A program made the position numbers and the translations under genes. The notes beneath the pieces are model-generated. The model did no database searches, was not told where the DNA came from, and saw nothing but the letters and a program-made list of their open reading frames with translations. From Alkalibacterium thalassium (lineage in GTDB: Bacteria; Bacillota; Bacilli; Lactobacillales; Carnobacteriaceae_A): DNA of 57,701 nt. Position 1 is the stretch's first letter, and each line of letters starts with the position of its first letter. Positions 17,642 through 25,519 of this stretch are shown one piece after another. Location: positions 1 to 57,701 of the forward strand of contig NZ_FNFK01000010.1 in NCBI RefSeq assembly GCF_900101165.1, read 5' to 3'.

Positions 17642-19084
17642 TTAATTAGTCTGTTCAGCTGTCTGGGCTTTTCCTTTTCTTTTCGGATTGAATTTAACCA
17701 GCCCGAAGACCAGGAAGAACACGGTGATGACGGTCGAAATAATCAGGAATACTACGGGGCCGAACTGATAAATGAACGGCAGTGATGCAGCCGTCACCAG
17801 TCCCCCTCCAACGAAAGGTTCAAACAGGATCTGTTTGTAGCCGAATCCCATCAGCGCGGGAGTCTGATATTCCGGATCGGCAATTTTCATCAGTAGAAGT
17901 CCGGTCGCTGTCATACCCGTTGCCTGTCCAAAATCACCAAGTCCTCTTTCAAACCAGTGCTCCGGAATCATCCGTGGACCGAGGTACAGGAATGCAAAGA
18001 CGTTCCAGGCTGTAGCGACGATTGCCAGCAGGAGGAACGCCAGGATATTTTCTCCAATGACCTGCAGAGATAATGTAGCCAGCGCAGATACAAGAAGCAC
18101 ATCCAGAGCAAATCCGGATATTTTGCTGATCAGGTTCTGATCAATATACATATGAATATCTAGCTTATCGAAGAAAATCTGAACGATGACTCCACCGATC
18201 ATAGCGAGCGGGAACAGGGGCACATAAGGGAATAAGACTACATCTGTCCACGCTCCCCATGTACTGGCTTCCAGCAGGATAAGACCTTGCTGCAGGACAT
18301 AACCGATCACTATTGCAAATGCAATGAGTGACAAGTGAAAGGCAAGTGGTTCGATCGCTTTGGCTTCTTTCACTTGAGGTTCCATTTCGAATCCGTGAGA
18401 CTCACCTAAACGTTCTTTTTCTTCTTCAGTAAAGTAATCTTTCCCTCCGACATGTTTAGCGAAGCCTTTTCGGTATCCAATATTGATGATGATGATTCCT
18501 GCAACAACTCCAACTAAAATACCGACTGTAGCTAAGCCGAGAGCGAGATCTGCCCCTTCGGCAAAGCCAAGGTTTTCAAATGTGCTGGCCAATCCGGCAG
18601 CTGTCCCATGACCACCTACAAAACTGATCTCGATCAGTGCTCCAGCCAGGGGATTCATACCGAATAAAGGGGTCAGGACCAGCAACGTAAGCAGTAGTCC
18701 GATTACATATTGTCCCCACGAAACTGCCTGTCCCATTACGATCTGAGGACCTGCCACATTCCATATTTTCTTGACTCCGGGGACTTTCTTACCTAAGAAA
18801 AGAGCGGCAAATACGATATTGATGAACATGCCTGGGAGAGGACGCCACACATCGAGAATAAAATCAGGAATCAGTCCATTATAAAATACGGACTCCTGCT
18901 CCAGAAATTGAGACGTCAATCGCCCCAGGACATCAGGACCTAAAAACAAAGCAATAAATCCTGCGATGATCGAACTGGGTAAAAACAGATTGCGCAACCA
19001 TTTCGTATGCAGGCGCACAACTTTTCCGATAATTAGAAATACCCCGATCATCAGAAAACTAAATCCCACCATATTTGGTGTCAT
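17642..19084 (-). CDS. Sodium/glutamate symporter family protein (GltS-like)
   Basis: 480 residues with about twelve membrane segments in two inverted halves. The N-terminal stretch FLPSSIIAGFIALFLGPDVL, the first re-entrant region FVGGHGTAAGL, and the second, GDFGQATGMTATGLLLMKI, are the hallmarks of the GltS (ESS) family, which import glutamate with Na+. At 480 residues it is longer than E. coli GltS (about 400); a charged cytoplasmic insert (about residues 205-250, with KDYFTEEEKERLGES) accounts for this. Glutamate is the default guess. A sodium-driven carrier suits a halotolerant or alkaliphilic host. Monocistronic. Confidence 0.85.
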   Translation of the reverse strand: MTPNMVGFSFLMIGVFLIIGKVVRLHTKWLRNLFLPSSIIAGFIALFLGPDVLGRLTSQFLEQESVFYNGLIPDFILDVWRPLPGMFINIVFAALFLGKKVPGVKKIWNVAGPQIVMGQAVSWGQYVIGLLLTLLVLTPLFGMNPLAGALIEISFVGGHGTAAGLASTFENLGFAEGADLALGLATVGILVGVVAGIIIINIGYRKGFAKHVGGKDYFTEEEKERLGESHGFEMEPQVKEAKAIEPLAFHLSLIAFAIVIGYVLQQGLILLEASTWGAWTDVVLFPYVPLFPLAMIGGVIVQIFFDKLDIHMYIDQNLISKISGFALDVLLVSALATLSLQVIGENILAFLLLAIVATAWNVFAFLYLGPRMIPEHWFERGLGDFGQATGMTATGLLLMKIADPEYQTPALMGFGYKQILFEPFVGGGLVTAASLPFIYQFGPVVFLIISTVITVFFLVFGLVKFNPKRKGKAQTAEQTN

Positions 19085-19129
19085 AACTCATTCCTCCTAG
19101 TACGTGATTATAATTACACATATTTCACT

Positions 19130-19158
19130 ATTATAATCTAAATTTCATTTTCTAACAA
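19130..19158 (-). promoter_or_regulatory. Promoter of the GltS-type symporter gene
   Basis: On the minus strand TTGTTA (19153-19158), 17 bases, TATAAT (19130-19135). The gene's ribosome site TAGGAGGAAT and ATG 19084 lie about 35-45 bases downstream. Confidence 0.75.
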
Positions 19159-19316
19159 CTATTGTGAGTTTACGTACGAAATATTCAGGAGTAGAATGAT
19201 TAGATCCTTAAATATAATATTATGTTCTTATCCTTCGACTAAATTACCTGGTAATCTTTTTACACTAACAAGTCAATCATCGGGCAGCTGCTTGCTGATT
19301 GTGAAATCTGATCAAC

Positions 19317-20324
19317 TTAATCTTCGTTATCGTTTTCCATTTCTTCTTCTCTAAATGCGGCTCTGGTTTCTCTCGTTTTCTTGGTTCTCTGAATTTTCAC
19401 CTCGGCAAGATATTCGACTACTTCCTTAGGCTTCCTGATATCAAAGGCTTCAACTGGTTCAGGTCCTCTCATTGTTTCTCTCTTGATATGCAGAACCCCA
19501 TTCTCATTAACTTTTTCCTTCCATCGCACGAGCCGTAGCATTCCTTCCGTCAGTTCCAGAGCAGTTATGCTTGCCGGGTAGATACCACACCCTGTATTGA
19601 AATAGGGAATCTGTTTGTTGTTCGGAAATTTAAATCGGTGTGTATGCCCGCAGATCAGTGCGCGTCTATGCTTTTCGATCCATTTACTGTAGTTGCGTTC
19701 GATCTTATGTCGTTTAGTTACGTTCTTGACTGGACTCGCCGGATTCTTGATTCCTACCCGGTGGAAAAAACGCCAGAAATATTTGATTGACAACATAGTA
19801 AAGAACCAGAACTGATCATTTGGTGCATCCCCCTGGTGACCATGTAGGACAAACAACTCCTGACTTGTATTACGATGTTTGAGGATAACAGCTTCGTGGG
19901 GTTCGATCCCCTTTAGAAAATCATAGAACACTTCATTATATTCGTCATAGTTGATAAACAGATTCTTCTTAACATACTTGGGATTATCCAGATAGATATC
20001 ATGGTTGCCGAATATACGTATATAACGGTCTTTATCGAAAAATTTCTTAATGGCCTGATATGTATCCGTATGAGCATTTTTGATATGCTCCATTTCTGAA
20101 TACTCAAGCAGTTCTTCTCCATCCCCAACTTCAAAAAATGTATAGCCATTTTCATAGTATTCATTCAATGCATGTACAAATAAATTTCTGCTTTTTAAAA
20201 ATTCATCAGATGTACTTCCATCCCCACGATGGGCATCGCTCATGAACACAATACGGGAATGATCGTCGAAGTACATTTTCTTTGCATTCTTATATGCTTC
20301 CGTCAGTCTTTTCTGAGTAAACAC
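19317..20324 (-). CDS. Calcineurin-like metallophosphoesterase
   Basis: 335 residues with the complete two-metal phosphoesterase set: SDAHRGD (Asp30, His32), VGDGEEL (Asp68), FGNHDIY (Asn107, His108, Asp109), VLHGHQGD (His), and ICGHTHRF (GHTH) followed by FNTGCGIYP. The C-terminal 60 residues are highly charged and coiled-coil prone (EEEMENDNED end). It probably hydrolyses a phosphomono- or diester; the substrate is unknown. It is not a Ser/Thr phosphatase of the short PrpE type or a YmdB type by length and context. The start is GTG 20324 behind TAGGAGGTG. Transcribed alone, divergent from the basic hypothetical protein. Confidence 0.85.
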   Translation of the reverse strand: MFTQKRLTEAYKNAKKMYFDDHSRIVFMSDAHRGDGSTSDEFLKSRNLFVHALNEYYENGYTFFEVGDGEELLEYSEMEHIKNAHTDTYQAIKKFFDKDRYIRIFGNHDIYLDNPKYVKKNLFINYDEYNEVFYDFLKGIEPHEAVILKHRNTSQELFVLHGHQGDAPNDQFWFFTMLSIKYFWRFFHRVGIKNPASPVKNVTKRHKIERNYSKWIEKHRRALICGHTHRFKFPNNKQIPYFNTGCGIYPASITALELTEGMLRLVRWKEKVNENGVLHIKRETMRGPEPVEAFDIRKPKEVVEYLAEVKIQRTKKTRETRAAFREEEMENDNED

Positions 20325-20485
20325 TTATCGGCACCTCCTAGATACTTTATTGATCTCTTTAAGTATAAGCTACTGCAGCTTGATAATGAAAATGGAATAC
20401 TTCTCTAATAATCCTATGAGTAATACTGACACCTCACCAACAATATGCTAAGGTTAATATTGTAATAACTAAAAGGAGGGGCTGT

Positions 20486-21322
20486 ATGAAATTTGGTGTA
20501 AGAAAACCGAGCCTGAAAAAAACCATTAAAGCTCGAACTACTGGAAAGATTAAACGTAAAGTAAAATCTTCAGTAAATCCCTTGTATGGGAAAAAAGGTA
20601 TGGGGTACGTGAAAAATCCTAAACGAGCCGTCTATAATAAGATTTATAACAAAACTACCGTGGGAATCAATCCATTATCTAAACTGTCCACACCTTCAGA
20701 CACCTCTACGAAAACCTCTTCTATTAAAAGTGAACAAGCTATTGGATATACGAAAAAAGAGAAAAAGCAGGAAACAGTTACTGTCAGAAACCCAGTGGAA
20801 AAATGGATCCGACGGGTCATCAGAAAAGACTCTTCAGATACTAAGATAATCACTCGCACCGTAATTACTGAACAATATACTGTGAAAGAAATGCTGGCTA
20901 TTCAAGATGAAGCCAGATCTTGCCTTCATAACTATAACCAGTCCATGCGCTATCTGACAGACACTAATAATGCCGATGTCTTTTTCCCGAGACTTCAGGA
21001 GGCTGAAATGTCTTTATCAACCCTAGTCAGTTTAACTCAGAATCATTCTTTCCTGGTAGCTGAAGGAGATGATGTCATCGAAGCTCAGAATCGTCTACTA
21101 GAAGAGAAAGAAAATATCATCAAGCAGTTTGTCCATACTCATATTTCCGAGTCGATTAAAGGAGCTAATAATCTGAAAACGGACCGAGGACGTCGCAATC
21201 GTTTAATATCGAATTACAATGAACTCAGCACCTACTTCTCTGATCTTCCTCGATCGACTGTTGAAATGATCAATACTATCTGGAACAGCCTTATTCCTCA
21301 AGAGGATTTAATAAACAGATAA
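20486..21322 (+). CDS. Hypothetical protein with strongly basic N-terminus
   Basis: 278 residues, not assigned to a named family. The first 60 residues are very basic (13 Lys/Arg in the first 28, then NPLYGKKGMGYVKNPKRAVY) and look able to bind nucleic acid or acidic surfaces. Residues 60-100 are Ser/Thr/Lys-rich and probably flexible. From about 115 on, the sequence is helical and acidic-basic mixed (TEQYTVKEMLAIQDEARSCL and later ENIIKQFVHTHISESIKG), suggesting a coiled-coil or helical bundle domain. The ribosome site AAAGGAGGGG is strong and the start certain. I recall similar basic openings in uncharacterised proteins of Lactobacillales. A strong terminator follows, so it is one-gene. Confidence 0.6.
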   Translation: MKFGVRKPSLKKTIKARTTGKIKRKVKSSVNPLYGKKGMGYVKNPKRAVYNKIYNKTTVGINPLSKLSTPSDTSTKTSSIKSEQAIGYTKKEKKQETVTVRNPVEKWIRRVIRKDSSDTKIITRTVITEQYTVKEMLAIQDEARSCLHNYNQSMRYLTDTNNADVFFPRLQEAEMSLSTLVSLTQNHSFLVAEGDDVIEAQNRLLEEKENIIKQFVHTHISESIKGANNLKTDRGRRNRLISNYNELSTYFSDLPRSTVEMINTIWNSLIPQEDLINR

Positions 21323-21355
21323 TAGATAATAGAGCAGGACGTTCTAAAAAAACGT

Positions 21356-21401
21356 AAAAGAACAGGACAAAGTCCATAATTGGATTCTGGCCTGTTCTTT
21401 A
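21356..21401 (+). terminator. Terminator after the basic hypothetical gene
   Basis: AAAAGAACAGG and CCTGTTCTTT form a 10-bp stem enclosing an inner GGAC/GTCC helix. It is flanked by A and T runs, so it could act on both strands. Confidence 0.8.
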
Positions 21402-21439
21402 TCTGTTTAAATGCTGCTTGATTAAATCTGATTTCTCAC

Positions 21440-21591
21440 GATTACAAATTTTCGCTTCTTCAAGGTTTATATTACAATGAAAAATGTGCGGGAGGTGTTC
21501 ATTTCCGGTCCGCCATATTTCTTGTATGTGACATCTCCTCCTGCTTCCTTCAGCAACCCCACCATGGGAAGGGGTGCTTTAGTGAATACGA
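21440..21591 (+). other. Structured intergenic segment, possible small RNA
   Basis: TTCGCT (about 21443), then a TATATTACAAT box near 21469-21479, could start a transcript at about 21485. The following 85 bases can fold: GTGCGGGAGGTGTTC pairs with GACATCTCCTCCTGC (bulged), and then ACCCC / GGGGT forms a second hairpin (21556-21578). There is no long open frame. It lies between two convergent genes. I compared it mentally with SRP RNA, 6S RNA and T-box or riboswitch patterns and found no match. The same stem read on the minus strand ends in CACATTTTTC and could instead be the terminator of the gene at 21592. Confidence 0.3.
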
Positions 21592-22038
21592 TTATTTTTC
21601 ATTTAACTTTCTGATCGGTCTGCCTTCTGAATCATATACGTAATTTCTGAGTTTCATAGAGTCAGCCATAGCCTGTACTAATCTGTCCTGATACGGTTCT
21701 GCCAGTTCTTCAAAAAGATAGGCTTCCTCGTGAAGGCTGTGTTTGGAACGCAGAGCTTCCACCTCTCCGGGTTTTCGTAGTTTATATTTCCGACTAGGTA
21801 AGTTTCCTTCTATGCTGCGTTTCTCGATGCGATAAAAGTGATTATCATCATTATAAATAATTTCCAGAGCACCTGAATTGGTCCGTTTGTACTCAGCATG
21901 CGGGTAGGCTTCTTTATGAAGTTCCCACCAGGCTTTGATTCCCTTAATTGCCTCTTCCTCGTTTTCGTAACTCCCGTGCTCTTTTTTTACATTACTCAGC
22001 CGATTCTGCCAATAGGTGGTGTACACTTGCTGTTCCAT
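21592..22038 (-). CDS. Hypothetical protein, 148 aa
   Basis: A small soluble, charged protein. Notable stretches: YENEEEAIKGIKAWWELHKE (helix with paired Trp), a strand-rich centre (ALEIIYNDDNHFYRIEKR), and the end VYDSEGRPIRKLNEK. No signal peptide or membrane segment. No family recognised. The start ATG 22038 has AGAAGGAGTGAAGTGA in front, a good ribosome site. Downstream on its strand lies the structured segment at 21480-21580, which may serve as its terminator. It could be an intracellular stress or regulatory protein of Lactobacillales, but there is no evidence beyond codon quality and the ribosome site that it is a real gene. Confidence 0.65.
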   Translation of the reverse strand: MEQQVYTTYWQNRLSNVKKEHGSYENEEEAIKGIKAWWELHKEAYPHAEYKRTNSGALEIIYNDDNHFYRIEKRSIEGNLPSRKYKLRKPGEVEALRSKHSLHEEAYLFEELAEPYQDRLVQAMADSMKLRNYVYDSEGRPIRKLNEK

Positions 22039-22147
22039 TCACTTCACTCCTTCTGTTTGAGATACCTCTAGTGTATAGCATCTTTCATTTAATTCAAATG
22101 GAATCGGATGCAAATCATCTTTTGTAAGGAGACTGTAAAATACACTT

Positions 22148-22414
22148 TTACCTGTCAGTAAAAATATCCAAAAGTTTTCTGATAACTAATGCTATCAATG
22201 TTCCTGTAAAAGTGACAAAGCCCAGATTCAACAGAAAAAATCCAGCTGAATAGTTTAAAGCCAGTTCCTGCTGCATCTGGTTCACTTCTTCTGAAGTAAG
22301 TCCCGCAAGCACATCCACAGGAACATCAATCGCCCAAAGGAAATAACCGATGATTATCATGATCAGGCTGATGAACAGACCCGCGACCAGCCATTTATTC
22401 ACTCTATTTCTCAT
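22148..22414 (-). CDS. Small two-helix membrane protein
   Basis: 88 residues: a basic N-terminus (MRNRVNK), membrane segment one at about 8-30 (WLVAGLFISLIMIIIGYFLW), an outside loop of about 25 residues with acidic and Gln residues (LTSEEVNQMQQELALN), membrane segment two at about 57-80, and a short basic end. Ribosome site AAGGAGTC ahead of ATG 22414. No family recognised. It is on the same strand as the 148-aa gene, 109 bases upstream of it, so the two may be cotranscribed. Confidence 0.6.
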   Translation of the reverse strand: MRNRVNKWLVAGLFISLIMIIIGYFLWAIDVPVDVLAGLTSEEVNQMQQELALNYSAGFFLLNLGFVTFTGTLIALVIRKLLDIFTDR

Positions 22415-22620
22415 ATTCCGACTCCTTTGACTGAGTGATCGGTCTCCTAGTTAAGGATGCGGCACTCCTTGTTCTTTCAGTTAGTTTATCAGTCCCGATT
22501 ACTGAAGTAAACCAGTTTTAGTATACACAGGCTGTATTCTAGAGAGAGTAAGACAACTGGCCTGATTTTCCGGTAGACGTTATTCTGATCGATTCTGGTC
22601 AAGTCTCATTTTTTAAAGAT

Positions 22621-22960
22621 GAATGTCATATATCTGTTTATGAACCATTCGCACCTGTTTTCATTCCGTGAATACACCATATAGTTATTTATGACACATT
22701 CGACCACCTTTTTTCGAAATGAACAGTCCATATATCCATTTATGGCACATTCGAGTCTTCTATATGCCTCACTTTCGATCGGAAAAGAGGCTTCCGCCTC
22801 TTTGATCTCATCCATATAGTTGGCGAATGCCTCAAATCTCTGTTTTATGAGGCATTCATCTTAATTTTTAGTTGTGAATACCTCATATTTCTATCTTATG
22901 AGGCATTCGTTCTTTTATTCTGGATGCGAATACCCCATATCTCTACTTTATGAGGCATTC
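22621..22960. repeat. Array of six 30-33-nt hairpin repeats, about 51-nt period
   Basis: Copies at 22621-22650, 22670-22701, 22721-22752, 22825-22857, 22876-22908 and 22928-22960. Consensus: GAAT, four variable bases, CATAT-like, about 10 bases, TTTATG, three or four bases, CATTC. The ends pair (for example GAATGCCTCA with TGAGGCATTC). Starts are 49, 51, 104 (twice 52), 51 and 52 apart, so the arrangement is tandem with one degenerate place near 22773. Arms vary in matching pairs (GTGT/ACAC, GCCTC/GAGGC), which argues that the fold, not the sequence, is kept. Two further copies lie at 55857-55939. No credible gene in this 370-base stretch. Confidence 0.8.
22783..22804. repeat. Short hairpin AAAGAGGC-TTCC-GCCTCTTT
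   Basis: An 8-bp perfect stem with a four-base loop within the hairpin array. A near-identical hairpin (loop ATCC) is at 23000-23023. Either could act as a weak terminator; the T run is short here. Confidence 0.6.
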
Positions 22961-22999
22961 GGTTCTTAATCATTCTAAAAGTCAAAAGATTTCTATTTG

Positions 23000-23023
23000 A
23001 AAAGAGGCATCCGCCTCTTTTTC
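23000..23023 (+). terminator. Hairpin AAAGAGGC-ATCC-GCCTCTTTTT
   Basis: A perfect 8-bp stem followed by T5, the second copy of the hairpin at 22783-22804. Terminator-like on the plus strand, but there is no plus-strand gene directly ahead, so it may belong to the repeat region. Confidence 0.45.
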
Positions 23024-23087
23024 TTCTATCTATTAATGGGTTTATGAATTATGGACCAGTAAGTCCAGTTTTTTCGACAACTTTATC

Positions 23088-23124
23088 AAAAAAGAGTCCT
23101 GACCTGGTCAGCGACTCTTCTTTT
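23088..23124 (-). terminator. Terminator of the FMN reductase gene
   Basis: AAGAGTC-CTGACC / GGTCAG-CGACTCTT with flanking A7 and T-rich tails. The minus-strand reading ends in T6 and lies 23 bases past the reductase stop. Confidence 0.85.
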
Positions 23125-23146
23125 ATCTTGTTTAGTGTATTTATTA

Positions 23147-23707
23147 TCATCTGATTGTTTTCAGTCCACGACTCCATGAAACAGTTGTATCGATTACAGA
23201 TTTGATTGTCGGGTTGTGTACTTCTGAGGGACGGAATGTTGTCATGTCTTCAAAGTCAGTGAAGAGACTGAATCCACCGGTAGGTCCTACTGTAGCCACG
23301 TTGGCATTAGATAGAATCGTACGCAGACTGATAGTCGCCGCTACCCCTAAGGTCGACCCGTAACCAACGATTCCTGCCGCTTTATTCCCCCACTCGGAAG
23401 CAAGGTAGTCAATTGCATTTTTCAATGACGGAGTGATCGACTTGTTATATTCAGGTGTGATGAAAATAAACCCGTCGAGTGAGTCGATTTTCTCAGACCA
23501 TTTCTGATTGCCTTCTTTGCCATACTGCTTGTTTGCCATTAATGGCGGAAGGGCCTCGTTGAACATCGGTAGATCGTAGTCTTTGATATCTACGATTTCA
23601 AACTCTGCATCCTGTACCTCTTTCGCTTTTTCAAGTACATACTCAGCCACCTGATTATTGACACGTGTATCTCGTGTACTACCCGTTATAATTCCTATCT
23701 TTACCAT
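23147..23707 (-). CDS. NADPH-dependent FMN reductase family protein
   Basis: 186 residues with the flavodoxin-like fold. IGIITGSTRDTR (residues 3-14) binds the FMN phosphate (G-S-x-R pattern), FITPEYNKSITPSLKNAIDY carries the conserved P-E-Y-N-x-S-x-x-x-x-L-K-N-x-x-D signature, and KAAGIVGYGSTLG follows. Family members reduce FMN, azo dyes, chromate or quinones using NAD(P)H and often protect against electrophile stress. It is divergent from a TetR regulator 160 bases away, whose operator lies in the shared region. That makes it the likely regulated target. Ribosome site AAAGGAGGAG ahead of ATG 23707. Confidence 0.9.
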   Translation of the reverse strand: MVKIGIITGSTRDTRVNNQVAEYVLEKAKEVQDAEFEIVDIKDYDLPMFNEALPPLMANKQYGKEGNQKWSEKIDSLDGFIFITPEYNKSITPSLKNAIDYLASEWGNKAAGIVGYGSTLGVAATISLRTILSNANVATVGPTGGFSLFTDFEDMTTFRPSEVHNPTIKSVIDTTVSWSRGLKTIR

Positions 23708-23771
23708 AAAAAACTCCTCCTTTAAATGCTAACTATTCGTAAGTCAGCTGCATTGCTTATTATATGACAGC

Positions 23772-23837
23772 TTGACTTGAAAATAAACCAACAGTATAGT
23801 AGATGTGTTGTTTAGATAACAGACATATCCGTCTGTT
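23772..23837 (+). promoter_or_regulatory. tetR-type promoter and palindromic operator
   Basis: Promoter TTGACT (23772-23777), 17 bases, TATAGT (23795-23800), start near 23807. Just downstream, AACAGAC-ATATCC-GTCTGTT (23818-23837) is a perfect 7-bp inverted repeat, the right size for a TetR dimer. Its place after the start point suggests autorepression, and the divergent reductase promoter (TATAAT on the minus strand near 23757) is within 60 bases. The promoter position also rules out ATG 23803 as the start of the regulator. Confidence 0.65.
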
Positions 23838-23868
23838 TAACATTCCAAGAGAAAGGCAGACAAGTACA

Positions 23869-24438
23869 GTGCAAGTTAAAAAAGATCCCCGTGTGACACG
23901 TTCAAGAACACAGATTATCGATGCTTTTGTTCTTCTTTCAGGAAAAAAGCCATTTTCCTCTATTACCGTTAAAGATATCACTACAGAAGCACGGATCAAT
24001 CGGGCCACCTTTTATAATCATTTTCTAGATAAATATGACTTGCTTGAGCAGGTCGTCAGTGAAGCCTTGCGGTCAAACCTTGGCTGCAACAGTCATCCTG
24101 ATATCAAAGAGCATTTGTCGACTGAAGATACACTCAGAGAACTTTTTAGTTCACTGATTCGTTTCGAAAAAACACTCGATTCGTATTCAGATGGATCGGA
24201 GGAGTCTGAGATGATCGCCCTGGTGATTCTTTCTCATCTGATTGATATTCTATCTTCACATCTGGCTCTCCATAAACCTGGGATAGAATCTTCGGTTCAT
24301 CTTAAGCTGGCTAGAATGCTGACCCATGCGTTACTGGGAATGACCAAGAATTACTGTGAGTCTTCACAGGCTGAAGCACCAGAAGTCTATATCGATCCTG
24401 TTCTGACCGCTTTAATCAATGGACTAGATACATTATAA
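23869..24438 (+). CDS. TetR family transcriptional regulator
   Basis: 189 residues from GTG 23869 (ribosome site GAAAGG 12 bases upstream). The HTH domain spans about residues 8-55: RSRTQIIDAFVLL, FSSITVKDITTEARINRATF, YNHFLDKYDLL. The recognition helix and the Y-x-H-F-x-x-K end are typical of TetR proteins. The C-terminal half (60-189) is helical and would bind the inducer and dimerise. An ATG at 23803 in the same frame lies ahead of the predicted transcription start and so cannot be used. Divergent from the FMN reductase; the palindrome between them is its likely operator. Inducer unknown, perhaps a quinone or similar electrophile. Confidence 0.85.
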   Translation: MQVKKDPRVTRSRTQIIDAFVLLSGKKPFSSITVKDITTEARINRATFYNHFLDKYDLLEQVVSEALRSNLGCNSHPDIKEHLSTEDTLRELFSSLIRFEKTLDSYSDGSEESEMIALVILSHLIDILSSHLALHKPGIESSVHLKLARMLTHALLGMTKNYCESSQAEAPEVYIDPVLTALINGLDTL

Positions 24439-24515
24439 AACGCTGCCGATTGGTCAGCAGAGAGTCAGGAATAGAATACCCTGATTTTTCTGCTTCCAGC
24501 AATCGGCAGCGTTAT
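24437..24515. terminator. Bidirectional terminator between tetR-type gene and pgeF
   Basis: AACGCTGCCGATTG and CAATCGGCAGCGTT form a perfect 14-bp stem enclosing about 45 bases (with an inner TCAGG / CCTGA pairing), then ATTTTTT. Convergent genes on both sides. Confidence 0.85.
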
Positions 24516-24525
24516 TTTTTATCGA

Positions 24526-25251
24526 TCAGCTCATCATGGCAAAAAGTCCGTTCAGCTGATAGCTGGCCCCTTCTCCTCTAGCTGAATGCAACCGTTTATC
24601 TGTGAATGTCGAGGCCCGCTCTACTTCTATATTTTCATTTTTGATTCCCGCTTCTTTCAATATCGACAGATTCGCATCCGTCATGCTCATCTTATATTTA
24701 GCCCCTGTCTTCCTGAAAAACTGATCCCTTTCGGCAAATCCGGCAAATGCTTCATATACTTCCGGCCCCACTTCATAATTATCTTGGTCGATTGATGGTC
24801 CGACGTAAGCAATCAACGTTTTAGGATCCGTATTATACTTACTGATCATCTTCTCTATCGCTTTAGTGGTGATGCGCTGAGTCGTCCCCCGCCAACCCGA
24901 ATGGACATTGACCAGTATTTCATGCACAGGATCATAAAGAATAATCGGTGTACAGTCCGCATACTTGATAAGCAAGCCGACTCTTTTTTTGTCTGTCAGC
25001 AGACCGTCTGTTTCCTTGAATGTCTTGCCGAAGACAAATGAATCGCCGTTTGATCCATCCGCATAGGTGACATTTGCACTATGGACCTGTTGTCCCGTAT
25101 AAATCTCATCCGGTTTGTCGGAATCTATTTCATTTAAAAGCCTGTTCATATCGTCAGCCACTTTGCTTCCTGCGGTCTGATACCTGAAATTATAATCAGA
25201 TCCTGCTACTTTAGTTATGACACCGTATTTTTCAAGTAATCGTGAATGCAT
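24526..25251 (-). CDS. pgeF: Laccase-domain purine nucleosidase-type protein (PgeF/YfiH)
   Basis: 241 residues of the DUF152 (multicopper polyphenol oxidase/YfiH) family. The Zn-site motifs are present: QQVHSANV (His), ADCTPIILYDP (Asp-Cys), VNVHSGWRGT (His) and AYVGPSIDQDNYEVG. Proteins of this family were first called laccases; later work shows purine nucleoside phosphorolysis and deaminase activity, and in E. coli a role in correcting peptidoglycan precursors made with Ser. In Bacilli the gene often neighbours sepF and division genes; here it stands alone between pgeF-unrelated genes. The start ATG 25251 gives the usual length. Confidence 0.87.
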   Translation of the reverse strand: MHSRLLEKYGVITKVAGSDYNFRYQTAGSKVADDMNRLLNEIDSDKPDEIYTGQQVHSANVTYADGSNGDSFVFGKTFKETDGLLTDKKRVGLLIKYADCTPIILYDPVHEILVNVHSGWRGTTQRITTKAIEKMISKYNTDPKTLIAYVGPSIDQDNYEVGPEVYEAFAGFAERDQFFRKTGAKYKMSMTDANLSILKEAGIKNENIEVERASTFTDKRLHSARGEGASYQLNGLFAMMS

Positions 25252-25418
25252 TGCCTTGAGCCACCCTATCCCTAATTTTTGTCTATTATAGCATAAATCA
25301 TCTCTTTCTTAGAATTGGACCATTCAACTTTTATAATCCATCTGATGACACCTTTGGTTCTTTTATTATTGCCTAAATTATATGAGTTCAGTCCTTGGAT
25401 CCAAAAATACTCAAATAG

Positions 25419-25492
25419 TAAAAAACACATGATCTGTCCACCTTCAAAACAGACTTAACTGCCTAAATGAAGATCTGACGGATCATGTGGTT
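25419..25492 (-). terminator. Terminator of the leucine dehydrogenase gene
   Basis: On the minus strand CACATGATC and GATCATGTG enclose about 46 bases and are followed by T6. An outer perfect 9-bp stem; the loop is long. Confidence 0.65.
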
Positions 25493-25519
25493 TATTGTAA
25501 TCTTTCCTAACTTATATTT

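Noticed and set aside
20486-21322. Prophage or integrative-element remnant
   Set aside because: No integrase, phage structural genes or att repeats around it; neighbours are ordinary chromosomal genes.
21480-21580. Small SRP RNA or 6S RNA
   Set aside because: A GAAGGAAGC string occurs on the minus strand, but without the GGTCAGG partner and the closing helix of SRP RNA; no 6S-like open bubble.
22621-22960. CRISPR array or small gene (minus-strand frame 22606-22815)
   Set aside because: Repeats are imperfect with compensating changes, linkers are short (about 18 bases), and the frame merely reads through the hairpins.
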